DNA from: Anaeromyxobacter oryzae
GTDB lineage: Bacteria; Myxococcota; Myxococcia; Myxococcales; Anaeromyxobacteraceae
Reading direction: 5' to 3'
DNA length: 64,000 bases
Assembly: GCF_023169945.1 (NCBI RefSeq)
Contig: NZ_AP025591.1
Location: forward strand, 6,308,501 to 6,372,500
Shown: positions 1 to 7,536 of the stretch, one piece after another
Position numbering within the stretch: the first letter of the stretch is position 1
Layout: each line of letters starts with the position of its first letter
Position numbers and translations under genes: made by a program
The notes under the pieces: model-generated
What the model saw: the letters and a program-made list of their open reading frames with translations, nothing else
What the model was told of the DNA's origin: nothing
Database searches by the model: none

Positions 1-232
1 GGCGCACCTCGAATCGTCGGGCGAGCGGCGCACCCGCGAGGTCGCGCGGGCGCGGGCCGGCTTCGTGACGGTGCTGCGGGAGCGGCTGCTCGCCGGCGCG
101 CTCGCGCGGCTCGAGGCGGAGATGGGGCGGCTCGACGCGGTCGCGGCGCGGATCGCCGCCCGCGAGGCAGACCCGTACCAGCTCGCCGAGGAGCTCGCGG
201 CGCGCCTCGCGGCCCCCGGGGAGGCGCGGTGA
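1..232 (+). CDS. meaB: MeaB/ArgK-type GTPase, C-terminal end only (cut by window start)
   Basis: The frame is open from the window edge to a TGA at 230-232. The 76 visible residues are a helical, Arg/Glu-rich tail ending in a ..READPYQLAEEL.. stretch, which matches the conserved C-terminus of MeaB-family P-loop GTPases. These chaperone the adenosylcobalamin-dependent methylmalonyl-CoA mutase and control its cofactor loading. The G-domain lies outside the window, so the assignment rests on the tail motif alone. The stop overlaps the rnc start by four bases (GTGA), indicating translational coupling. Confidence 0.7.
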   Translation, partial: AHLESSGERRTREVARARAGFVTVLRERLLAGALARLEAEMGRLDAVAARIAAREADPYQLAEELAARLAAPGEAR

Positions 233-1332
233 GCGACGACGGCAGGCCCCCCGGCGCGCCCGCGGATCCCGTCGCGGCGCTGGAGGCGCGCCTCGGGCTC
301 GCCTTCCGCGACCGGGCGCTGGCGCTCGCGGCCATCACGCACAAGTCCTACGTGAACGAGCACCGCGACGAGACCGGGCTACAGGACAACGAGCGGCTCG
401 AGTTCCTCGGGGACGCGGTGATCGACCTCGCGGTGTCGCACCGGCTCATGGAGCGGTTCCCGGGGGCGCGCGAGGGCGAGCTCTCGAAGATGCGCGCCGC
501 CGTCGTGGACGAGCAGGGGCTCTCGGAGATGGCACGCGCGCTCGAGCTCGGCGAGCTGCTCCGGCTCGGCCGCGGGGAGGAGCTGACCGGCGGACGGAAG
601 AAGGCGTCACTGCTCGCGGACGCGATGGAGGCCGTGGTCGCGGCGGTGTTCCTGCAGCTCGGGCTCCTCCCGGTGCTCGGGATCGTGGACCGGTTCCTCC
701 AGGAGGCGTTCGCGCGCGCCACCGCGGGCACCCTCGATCGCGACTTCAAGACCCAGCTCCAGGAGTTCACGCAGAACCGCCTCCGGGCCACCCCGCGCTA
801 CCGCGTCGTCGCGGAGCACGGCCCCGACCACTCGAAGACGTTCGAGGTCGAGACCGACCTGCGCGGCGAGGTGCTCGGCCGGGGTGCCGGTCGCTCGAAG
901 AAGGACGCCGAGCAGGCGGCCGCGAAGCTCGCGCTCGACGCGCTCGGGCGCCGGTACGGAGAGCCGGCCGGGCCAAACGGGGCGACCGCGCGTGCGGTGA
1001 CGGCCCCGGTCCCGCTGGCGGCCATGGCGGTCGCGATCGAGTCGCCGCCGCCTCCGGAGGCCGAGGTGGCGCCGTCCGGAGCCCACCCCGAGCCGCCCGC
1101 CGAGCCGGCCGCGACGGCGCCGCCCCGGTCCGAGCCCCCAGGCGCTCCCGCCAGTGCGGGCCCGCCCGCGGAGCCGGCGGGGACCGCGCCGGCCCCCGAG
1201 CGGCGGCGGCGCGAGCGCTCCCGGCCCGCGAAGCCGCCCCGCGCGCGGGCGGCGACGGCCGCGGGCCGCGCGCGGACCTCCCCCCGCAAGGCGGCGCCGA
1301 AGGCCCGCAAAGGGACGCGTCCCAAGCGCTGA
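229..1332 (+). CDS. rnc: Ribonuclease III with long basic C-terminal extension
   Basis: This is the double-strand-specific endoribonuclease that processes rRNA precursors and structured mRNAs. The signature NERLEFLGDAV lies at residues 54-64. The metal-binding acidic residues expected from E. coli RNase III are all present (E55, E58, D62, D131, E134). A double-stranded-RNA-binding domain spans about 172-240. The family is usually about 225-250 residues long; this protein has 367, because residues 241-367 form a Pro/Ala-rich linker ending in an Arg/Lys-rich tail that looks disordered. The GTG start overlaps the meaB stop, so the two are probably co-transcribed. In many bacteria rnc precedes era, and here era follows after two cyclophilin genes. 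Confidence 0.97.
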   Translation: MSDDGRPPGAPADPVAALEARLGLAFRDRALALAAITHKSYVNEHRDETGLQDNERLEFLGDAVIDLAVSHRLMERFPGAREGELSKMRAAVVDEQGLSEMARALELGELLRLGRGEELTGGRKKASLLADAMEAVVAAVFLQLGLLPVLGIVDRFLQEAFARATAGTLDRDFKTQLQEFTQNRLRATPRYRVVAEHGPDHSKTFEVETDLRGEVLGRGAGRSKKDAEQAAAKLALDALGRRYGEPAGPNGATARAVTAPVPLAAMAVAIESPPPPEAEVAPSGAHPEPPAEPAATAPPRSEPPGAPASAGPPAEPAGTAPAPERRRRERSRPAKPPRARAATAAGRARTSPRKAAPKARKGTRPKR

Positions 1333-1345
1333 AGACGCTTTCCAT

Positions 1346-1374
1346 TTGCCGCAGGGGGGGGCCGCGGCTAGCAT
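1346..1374 (+). promoter_or_regulatory. Candidate sigma-70 promoter for the exported cyclophilin, possibly leaderless
   Basis: TTGCCG (1346-1351) and TAGCAT (1369-1374) are separated by 17 bp. The expected start of transcription would fall at about 1381-1382, essentially on the ATG at 1383. No good Shine-Dalgarno sequence precedes that ATG, so a leaderless transcript is possible. Pattern match only. Confidence 0.4.
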
Positions 1375-1382
1375 CCCGCCGC

Positions 1383-2099
1383 ATGACGAGACCGACCCTC
1401 TCCGCGATCGCGCTCGCGGCGCTCGCATTCGCCACGACTGCGCGCGCCCAGGCGCCGCAGAACGAGCCGAAGGCCGGCAAGCCCGCCGCGCAGGCGGCCG
1501 CCTCCAGGGACCTCTACGCGGTGTTCCAGACGTCCCGCGGCAAGATCGGCGTGAAGCTCCTCCCGAGCGAGGCGCCGATCACCGTGGCGAACTTCGTCGA
1601 GCTCGCCACCGGCAAGAAGACCTACAAGGATCCCTTCACGAACGAGCAGAAGAAGGGGCCGTACTTCGACGGCACGCTCTTCCACCGCGTCATCCCCGGG
1701 TTCATGATCCAGGGTGGCGACCCGGCGACGAAGAGCGCCGCGTTCGGCACCTCGGGCGTGCAGGGGCTCCCGTTCGGCGTCTCCGGCCCCGGCTACAAGT
1801 TCGACGACGAGCTGCCGAAGCCGGGCACGACCCTCTTCGAGAAGCCGTGCGTGCTCGCGATGGCCAACTCCGGCCCGAACACCAACGGCTCGCAGTTCTT
1901 CATCACCGAGGGCTACGGCGCCCGCGTCCCGCAGCTGGAGCCGCGCGCCTGCGACTCGAAGTCGGGCGTGTGCGGCTACACGCGGTTCGGTCAGGGCGTC
2001 TGCGGCTGCGACCTCGTCGGCCAGATCGCCCGCGCCGGGAACTCCCAGACGCGGCTCGAGAAGGTGACGATCCAGAGCGAGCCCCCGACCTGCAAGTAG
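1383..2099 (+). CDS. Exported cyclophilin-type peptidyl-prolyl cis-trans isomerase
   Basis: A 238-residue cyclophilin. Residues 1-22 form a typical signal peptide (TRP.., hydrophobic core, ARA|QA), so the enzyme should act in the periplasm on folding envelope proteins. The cyclophilin core motif FHRVIPGFMIQGGDP is at 100-114 and contains the catalytic Arg102. The conserved NTNGSQFFIT stretch follows. In place of the usual short loop after FFIT it carries an insertion with several cysteines (about residues 180-200), plus a Cys near the C-terminus, which suggests disulfides formed after export. A cytoplasmic paralogue follows 64 bp downstream, which looks like an old tandem duplication. Confidence 0.93.
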   Translation: MTRPTLSAIALAALAFATTARAQAPQNEPKAGKPAAQAAASRDLYAVFQTSRGKIGVKLLPSEAPITVANFVELATGKKTYKDPFTNEQKKGPYFDGTLFHRVIPGFMIQGGDPATKSAAFGTSGVQGLPFGVSGPGYKFDDELPKPGTTLFEKPCVLAMANSGPNTNGSQFFITEGYGARVPQLEPRACDSKSGVCGYTRFGQGVCGCDLVGQIARAGNSQTRLEKVTIQSEPPTCK

Positions 2100-2163
2100 G
2101 AACGGCGATCACGGGCGGGACACGCCGCCCACGGACGGCCGCGGGCGGCCGGCGGAGGCAGAG

Positions 2164-2673
2164 ATGGCGGAGCAGCTCTACGCGACGTTCAAGACGTCCC
2201 TGGGCGACATCGTGGTGAAGCTCCTCTCGGAGAAGGCCCCGAAGACGGTGGCCAACTTCGTGGAGCTCGCGGAGGGCACGCGCGAGTGGACGGACCCGCG
2301 GACGCGCCAGAAGGTGAAGACCCCGCTGTACGACGGGACCGTCTTCCACCGGGTCATCCCGGACTTCATGATCCAGGGCGGCGATCCGCTCGGCACCGGC
2401 ACCGGCGGCCCTGGTTACCGGTTCGAGGACGAGATCGGCCCCGACAACCGCTTCAACCGGCCCGGTCTCCTCGCGATGGCGAACGCCGGCCCGAACACCA
2501 ACGGCTCCCAGTTCTTCATCACCGAGGTGCCGACGCCGCACCTCGACCGCGGCCACACGATCTTCGGCGAGGTCGTGAAGGGCGGTGAGCTCATCCCGAA
2601 GATCGCGCGCACCGGCAACTCGAAGGTGAAGCTCGAGAAGGTCGTCATCACCCGCGGCGCGCAGCCCGCCTGA
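2164..2673 (+). CDS. ppiB: Cytoplasmic cyclophilin-type peptidyl-prolyl cis-trans isomerase
   Basis: A compact 169-residue cyclophilin with no signal peptide, so it should be cytosolic. It has FHRVIPDFMIQGGDP at 61-75 with catalytic Arg63, followed by the NTNGSQFFIT substrate-pocket motif and the standard short loop HLDRGHTIFGEV. Family length is normal. It accelerates prolyl bond isomerisation during protein folding. A near-identical domain layout to the preceding exported enzyme argues for a tandem gene duplication followed by relocation of one product to the periplasm. The symbol ppiB is used in the generic sense of a single-domain bacterial cyclophilin. Confidence 0.94.
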   Translation: MAEQLYATFKTSLGDIVVKLLSEKAPKTVANFVELAEGTREWTDPRTRQKVKTPLYDGTVFHRVIPDFMIQGGDPLGTGTGGPGYRFEDEIGPDNRFNRPGLLAMANAGPNTNGSQFFITEVPTPHLDRGHTIFGEVVKGGELIPKIARTGNSKVKLEKVVITRGAQPA

Positions 2674-2702
2674 CCGGCAGGCCGCGCTCCGTCGAACCCA
2701 AG

Positions 2703-2734
2703 GCGCCCGGACGCGGACCTCCGCATCCGGGCGC
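2703..2734 (+). terminator. Strong hairpin between ppiB and era
   Basis: Arms at 2703-2717 and 2720-2734 pair over 15 positions with one mismatch and a two-base loop. No T-tract follows, and the structure ends only nine bases before the era ATG (2744). It could be a factor-assisted terminator, an mRNA-stabilising 3' end, or a structure that limits access to the era ribosome-binding site. Confidence 0.45.
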
Positions 2735-2743
2735 GATCACCTC

Positions 2744-3682
2744 ATGGCCACCCGCAAGAAGAAGCAGCACCCGCTCCGCGCCGGCTTCGTCGCCATCGTG
2801 GGGCGCCCGAACGTCGGCAAGTCCACGCTCCTGAACCGCGTCCTCGGGGAGCACGTGGCGATCGTCTCGCCGCGGCCGCAGACGACACGCACCCGCATCC
2901 TCGGGGTCCACAACCTGCCGGGCGCGCAGATCGCGTTCTTCGACACGCCCGGCCTGCACCGGGCGAAGGGCGCGCTCAACCGGCGCATGGTCGAGACCGC
3001 GCTGCAGACGCTCGCCGAGGTCGACGCGGTCCTGATGCTCGTCGAGGCCGGCACCGGCCCGGAGGGTCGCGTCGAGATCGGCGAGGCGACGCGCTGGGCA
3101 GCGGAGGAGGTGAAGCGCTCCGGGAAGCCCGCGATCCTCGGGATCTCGAAGATGGATCGCGCGCCGCGCGAGACCCTCCTCCCGGTGATCGACGCGTACA
3201 AGGACCTGCACGCGTGGGCGGAGATCGTGCCGTTCTCCGGCCTCACCGGCGAGAACGTCGATCACCTCGTCGAGGTGCTCGTCCAGCACCTCCCGGAGTC
3301 GGAGGCGCCGCTGTTCCCCGCCGACGTCCTCACCGACCAGGCGGAGCGTCAGCTCGCAGCGGAGTACGTGCGGGAGCAGGTGATGCTCCAGACGCGCCAG
3401 GAGATCCCCTACGCGGTGGCGGTGGAGATCGAGGAGTTCGACGAGTCGGAGCGCCGCGACGGCCGCGGGCTCGTCCGCATCGCCGCCCTGATCTACGTCG
3501 AGCGCGAGTCGCAGAAGGCGATCGTGATCGGCAAGGGCGGCGCCATGCTCAAGACGATCGGCACCGCCGCCCGCAAGCGGCTCGAGCGGCTGCTCGGCTG
3601 CAAGGTGTTCCTGTCGCTCGTGGTGAAGGTCGAGGAGCGCTGGAGCGAGCGCGACGCGACGCTCCGGAGGCTCGGCCTGTGA
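2744..3682 (+). CDS. era: GTPase Era, 16S rRNA/30S maturation
   Basis: Era is a Ras-like GTPase that binds the 3' end of 16S rRNA and takes part in 30S subunit assembly. The G1 loop GRPNVGKST is at residues 20-28. The DTPG switch-II motif is in FFDTPGLHR, and an SKMD motif (G4) and a G5-type serine loop follow. The C-terminal part (about 215-300) is a type-2 KH RNA-binding domain containing the loop IGKGGAMLK. The length (312) is typical. Its position downstream of rnc agrees with the common rnc-era association. Confidence 0.97.
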   Translation: MATRKKKQHPLRAGFVAIVGRPNVGKSTLLNRVLGEHVAIVSPRPQTTRTRILGVHNLPGAQIAFFDTPGLHRAKGALNRRMVETALQTLAEVDAVLMLVEAGTGPEGRVEIGEATRWAAEEVKRSGKPAILGISKMDRAPRETLLPVIDAYKDLHAWAEIVPFSGLTGENVDHLVEVLVQHLPESEAPLFPADVLTDQAERQLAAEYVREQVMLQTRQEIPYAVAVEIEEFDESERRDGRGLVRIAALIYVERESQKAIVIGKGGAMLKTIGTAARKRLERLLGCKVFLSLVVKVEERWSERDATLRRLGL

Positions 3683-3731
3683 CCCTTCGACTCCGGGCCG
3701 CCTCCGGCGGCCCTACGCTCAGGGCGGGCGG
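3682..3731. repeat. REP-like intergenic palindromic element
   Basis: The era-der gap contains an ordered palindrome. Outer flanks read CCCTTCGAC and GCTCAGGGCG, and the centre is a perfect 8-bp hairpin (3695-3702 / 3706-3713). This CCCTTCGAC...GCTCAGGG layout is a common dispersed intergenic repeat in several high-GC genomes (from general knowledge). Only one copy was noticed in this window. It may also act as a weak terminator. Confidence 0.5.
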
Positions 3732-3758
3732 TCCCCAGGCCGCTCCGGCGAGGCAGAC

Positions 3759-5150
3759 ATGAGACCCCTCATCGCCCTCGTCGGCCGTCCGAACGTCGGC
3801 AAGTCCACGCTGTTCAACCGCCTCGCCGGCCGCCACGCGGCGATCGTCGAGGACGTCCCCGGCGTCACCCGCGACCGCAACTACGCGGACTTCATCTGGG
3901 ACGGCCGCACGCTATCGGTCGTCGACACCGGCGGGTTCGAGCCCGAGTCGCGCGATCGCCTCATGTCGCAGGTCCGGCAGCAGGCCCAGCTCGCCGTGGA
4001 CGAGGCGACCGCGGTCGTCCTGGTCGTGGACGGGCGCGAGGGGCTGACCGCGCTCGACCGCTCCGTCGCGAGCATGCTGCGGCGCTCGGGGAAGCCGCTC
4101 TTCGTCGCCGTGAACAAGGTCGACACCGCGCGGACCGAGGGCGAGATCCCGCTCGCGGACTTCTACGAGCTCGGGTTCGGCGACGTGCACGCGCTCTCGG
4201 CGGAGCACGGCCGCGGCGTCTCGGAGATGGTGGACGCGATCGTCGAGAAGCTCGAGCTGCCGGAGCTGCCGCCGCCGCCGGAGGAGCAGGAGGAGCCGCA
4301 GGAGGTCGAGGAGGCCGACCGCCCCCGCGGCGACGTCCGGATCGCGATCGTCGGCCGCCCGAACGTCGGGAAGAGCACGTTCGTGAACGCGCTGCTCGGG
4401 CAGGAGCGCTTCGTCGTCTCCGACGTGCCCGGCACCACGCGCGACTCCATCGACTCGATCGTCCAGCACAAGGGTCAGCGCTTCGTCGTCACGGACACCG
4501 CCGGGATCCGGCGCAAGCGCTCCATCGCGCAAAAGGTCGAGTCCTACTCGGTCGTCCGCGCGATGAAGGCCATCGACCAGGCCGAGGTCGTCGCGTGCCT
4601 CCTCGACGCGACGGAGGCGGGCGTCGAGCAGGACGCGCGCCTCCTCGGGCTCGTCGCCGAGAAGGGGAAGGCGCTCATCATCGTCGTGAACAAGTGGGAC
4701 ATCGCCGAGCGCGAGGGCGCCACGCAGGACTGGTACGAGAAGGAGCTCGGGAAGCGGCTCCCGTTCGTCGCGTTCGCGCCGTTCGTCTTCGTGTCGGCGA
4801 AGGAGGGGCGGGGGGTGACGAAGGTGCTCGACCGCGCGGTCCGCCTCGTCGAGCAGTACCGCGCGCGCTTCCCCACGCCGCAGCTGAACGAGCTGCTCGA
4901 GAACCTCCAGGACGAGCACCCCGCGCCCATCTCCCGCGGGCACCGCGTGAAGCTCTACTACGTGGCGCAGGTGGCGTACGCGCCGCCGACGTTCGTCATC
5001 CAGTCGAACCATCCCGAGGGGATGACCGACCACTACCGGCGATACGTGGAGAACCGGTTCCGCGACGCGTTCGGGCTCGAGGTCCCGATGCGCCTCGTGT
5101 TCCGGGAGCGGAAGCGCCGGAGCAGGCCGCCGCCGAAGAAGCACGAGTGA
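3759..5150 (+). CDS. der: GTPase Der (EngA), double-domain ribosome assembly GTPase
   Basis: Der carries two tandem GTPase domains and works in maturation of the 50S ribosomal subunit. The first G1 loop GRPNVGKST is at residues 9-17. A second identical loop starts the second G domain near residue 200, after an acidic Glu/Pro linker. DTGG and DTAG switch motifs and two NKxD motifs (NKVD, NKWD) are visible. The C-terminal KH-like domain includes RGHRVKLYYVAQ. Length is typical at 463. It is followed by YfgM-like and BamB-like genes, which are also der neighbours in E. coli. Confidence 0.97.
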   Translation: MRPLIALVGRPNVGKSTLFNRLAGRHAAIVEDVPGVTRDRNYADFIWDGRTLSVVDTGGFEPESRDRLMSQVRQQAQLAVDEATAVVLVVDGREGLTALDRSVASMLRRSGKPLFVAVNKVDTARTEGEIPLADFYELGFGDVHALSAEHGRGVSEMVDAIVEKLELPELPPPPEEQEEPQEVEEADRPRGDVRIAIVGRPNVGKSTFVNALLGQERFVVSDVPGTTRDSIDSIVQHKGQRFVVTDTAGIRRKRSIAQKVESYSVVRAMKAIDQAEVVACLLDATEAGVEQDARLLGLVAEKGKALIIVVNKWDIAEREGATQDWYEKELGKRLPFVAFAPFVFVSAKEGRGVTKVLDRAVRLVEQYRARFPTPQLNELLENLQDEHPAPISRGHRVKLYYVAQVAYAPPTFVIQSNHPEGMTDHYRRYVENRFRDAFGLEVPMRLVFRERKRRSRPPPKKHE

Positions 5151-5183
5151 TCGGCGGCGAGCCCGCGCCCGCCGGCTTCTCGC

Positions 5184-5212
5184 TTGACGGCCCCCGGGCA
5201 CCCGCCTAGATT
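5184..5212 (+). promoter_or_regulatory. Candidate sigma-70 promoter for the YfgM-like gene
   Basis: TTGACG (5184-5189) and TAGATT (5207-5212) are separated by 17 bp, a good match in such GC-rich DNA. Transcription would start near 5219, giving a leader of about 42 bases before the ATG at 5261. Confidence 0.5.
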
Positions 5213-5260
5213 GGCCCGGTTTTTCCTCAGGTTTCTAGCGTCGCGCCCCGGAGAGGTCCC

Positions 5261-5989
5261 ATGTCGAAGAGCACGGTCATCAGCCGCAAGGACATGAAGG
5301 AGCCGGACAAGTTCCAGGAGGCCGCGACGCAGGCGGCGAGCTGGCTCGCGTCCCGGAAGCGGCACGTCATGCTGGCCGGCGGGGCCGCCGTCGTCGTGGT
5401 CCTGCTCGTCGCCGTCGTCTCGCTCGTCCAGGGCCGCCGCGAGGCCCAGGCGGGCGCCGCCGGGGCGGAGCTGCTCACCGCGGTGGCGGGGACCGTGGGG
5501 CAGGCGCCCACGCCGGGCGCCGCCGCGCAGACGTTCCCGACCGAGGAGGCGAAGCAGCGGGCGATCGTCGCCGCGGCGGACAAGGTCATCGCGCAGTACG
5601 CCGGCACCGGGCCGGGCGATCTCGCGCTCCTCTCGAAGGGCGACGCGCACTACAAGCTCCGCGAGTGGGACGGGGCGAAGGACGCATACGAGAAGTTCCT
5701 CGCCGCGGCGCCGGGCAAGGACTCGCTCCGCTTCGGCGCGCTCGAGGGGCTGGGGCTCGTCGCCGAGGCGAAGGGCGACCTCGACGGCGCCGTGAAGGCG
5801 TACGAGCGGATGGCGAAGGATGCGCCGGCGTTCGCGGACCGCGCGGACCTGGAGCGCGCCCGGGTGCTGGAGCAGGCGGGGAAGGGCGCGGAGGCGAAGG
5901 CCATCCTCACCGACTTCGCGAAGAACCACGAGAAGTCGCTCCTCGCCCCGGAGGCCGCGCAGCGGCTCGCCAAGCTCGGTGGCGGGTAG
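5261..5989 (+). CDS. YfgM-like membrane-anchored TPR protein
   Basis: 242 residues with a short cytoplasmic N-terminus, one transmembrane segment (about 36-54, HVMLAGGAAVVVVLLVAVVS) and a periplasmic helical domain. That domain contains TPR-type repeats, for example LLSKGDAHYKLREWDGAKDA and GLVAEAKGDLDGAVKAYERM. The layout matches YfgM, an ancillary subunit of the SecYEG translocon that interacts with periplasmic chaperones. Context supports the assignment: der is upstream and a BamB-like gene is downstream, the same three families as the E. coli yfgM-bamB-der group in a different order. Family membership is inferred from topology and context rather than from strong motifs. Confidence 0.7.
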   Translation: MSKSTVISRKDMKEPDKFQEAATQAASWLASRKRHVMLAGGAAVVVVLLVAVVSLVQGRREAQAGAAGAELLTAVAGTVGQAPTPGAAAQTFPTEEAKQRAIVAAADKVIAQYAGTGPGDLALLSKGDAHYKLREWDGAKDAYEKFLAAAPGKDSLRFGALEGLGLVAEAKGDLDGAVKAYERMAKDAPAFADRADLERARVLEQAGKGAEAKAILTDFAKNHEKSLLAPEAAQRLAKLGGG

Positions 5990-7081
5990 ATGACGGGCGC
6001 CGCGCTCGCCCTCGCGCTCGCCGCCGCGCCGACGGGCCTCTCGGCGCGGCTGCCGCCCGCGCCGCTCGCCCTGTACAGCGTCGCGTGGGAGCGGCCGATC
6101 GCGCCCATCCAGCCGCTCGAGGCCGCCCCGCTCGAGGCGGGGGGCGCGGTCGTGGATCCGGCCACCGGGATCGTCGTCTTCGGGACGCGCGACGGGTGGC
6201 TGCACGCGCTCCGCAAGGACGGCACGGTCGCCTGGGAGCTCCGGGGCAACGGCGCGTTCAACGGCCCGCCGGCCATCGAGGGCGACACGGTGTACGCCGG
6301 CGCGAGCGACGGGCGCCTGTACGCGATCGCGATCGCGACCGGCAAGGAGCGGTGGCGCTACGAGGCGAAGGAGGAGCTCGCGACCCGCCCCGCGATCGTG
6401 GAGGGCACCGTCTTCGTGATGAGCCTCCAGGACACGCTGTTCGCCGTGGACGCGCGGACCGGCGCCTGGAAGTGGCACCACCGCCGGGAGCCGCGGGCGG
6501 GCTTCAGCATCCGCGGCGCGGCCGGCGCGGCGGTGCGGGCCGGCGTGGCGTATGCGGGCTATTCCGACGGCTGGGTCGCCGCGGTCGACGCGTCGAACGG
6601 CCGCGTGATCTGGGAGAAGCCGGTCGCGCCCCAGGGCGACTACCTGGACGTGGACGGCCTCCAGGTCGAGGACGGTCGCGTGTTCGTGGCCGCGTACTCC
6701 GGCGCGGTGCTCGCGCTCGACGCGAAGACCGGCGACACCGTCTGGACGTTCCGGACGCCCGGCGCGGCGCGCGTCGCGGTCCGCGGCGGCCTCGTCGTCG
6801 CGGTCACGGTGAGCTCGGTCGTGGGGCTCGCCCGCGACAACGGCGCCCGGCTGTGGGCGACTCCGCTCCACGGCGCGCCCACCGCGCCCCCGCTGTTCGC
6901 CGGGTCCTGGATCGTCGTCCCCGCTGGGACCGGCGGGCTTCGCTTCCTCGAGCCCGCGAGCGGCCGGACGTTGAGGGTGTTCGATCCCGGCAGCGGCGTC
7001 TCCAGCGCACCCGGGGTCCTCGGCAGCCGGATGTACGTCCTGTCCAACGCCGGCGGGCTGTTCGCGCTCGACCTGTCGTGA
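5990..7081 (+). CDS. BamB-like PQQ/WD40-type beta-propeller protein
   Basis: 363 residues made of repeated blades of the PQQ-like type (for example LYAIAIATGKERWRYE, LFAVDARTGAWKW, VLALDAKTGDTVWTF). A short hydrophobic N-terminus (AALALALAAAP) resembles a signal sequence, but there is no lipobox cysteine, unlike classical BamB lipoproteins. BamB is part of the outer-membrane protein assembly machine. The gene starts immediately after the YfgM-like stop with no gap and follows der, which supports a BamB-like role. A different propeller function cannot be excluded. Confidence 0.72.
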   Translation: MTGAALALALAAAPTGLSARLPPAPLALYSVAWERPIAPIQPLEAAPLEAGGAVVDPATGIVVFGTRDGWLHALRKDGTVAWELRGNGAFNGPPAIEGDTVYAGASDGRLYAIAIATGKERWRYEAKEELATRPAIVEGTVFVMSLQDTLFAVDARTGAWKWHHRREPRAGFSIRGAAGAAVRAGVAYAGYSDGWVAAVDASNGRVIWEKPVAPQGDYLDVDGLQVEDGRVFVAAYSGAVLALDAKTGDTVWTFRTPGAARVAVRGGLVVAVTVSSVVGLARDNGARLWATPLHGAPTAPPLFAGSWIVVPAGTGGLRFLEPASGRTLRVFDPGSGVSSAPGVLGSRMYVLSNAGGLFALDLS

Positions 7082-7482
7082 CGCGGATCCGGGTGGTCGC
7101 GGCGGTGGTGCGGCGCGGGGACGTGATCCTCGTGACGCGCCGGCCGGACCGTCCCGGCCGCCCCGGGCAGTGGGAGTTTCCGGGCGGCAAGGTCGAGGCG
7201 GGCGAGACGGAGCCCGCGGCGCTGCGCCGGGAGATCGTCGAGGAGCTCGGCTGCGGCATCGAGGTCGGGCCGCTGCTCGTCCGCCGCGTGCACGCGTACC
7301 CGGACCTCGAGGTCGAGCTCGCCTTCTACGCGGGGCGCCTCCCGGACGGCGCGGCGCCCGAGCCGATCGGCGTGGCGGAGATCGCGTGGGCGGCGGCCGA
7401 CGGGCTCGCGTCGTACGACTTCCTCGAGGCGGACCGCGCGGTGCTCCCGGAGCTGGCACGGCTGAGCGCGGCCCACGGCTGA
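7078..7482 (+). CDS. mutT: MutT-type Nudix hydrolase
   Basis: 134 residues from a GTG that overlaps the preceding stop (GTGA at 7078-7081). The Nudix box runs from G37 to G58: the Gly-x5-Glu part, then the R51-E52-x-x-E55-E56-x-G58 metal-binding helix. MutT-like enzymes hydrolyse oxidised or other nucleoside triphosphates to monophosphates. The N-terminus VVAAVVRRGDVILVTRRP and the QWEFPGGK motif are typical of the 8-oxo-dGTP / CTP pyrophosphohydrolase branch. Exact substrate is unknown. It is the last gene of the der-yfgM-bamB-like run. Confidence 0.88.
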   Translation: MTRIRVVAAVVRRGDVILVTRRPDRPGRPGQWEFPGGKVEAGETEPAALRREIVEELGCGIEVGPLLVRRVHAYPDLEVELAFYAGRLPDGAAPEPIGVAEIAWAAADGLASYDFLEADRAVLPELARLSAAHG

Positions 7483-7536
7483 GCGCGGCCCACGGCGAGC
7501 CGGTCCCGCGAGGCCGCCGGGTGCGGGCCCCGGCGC

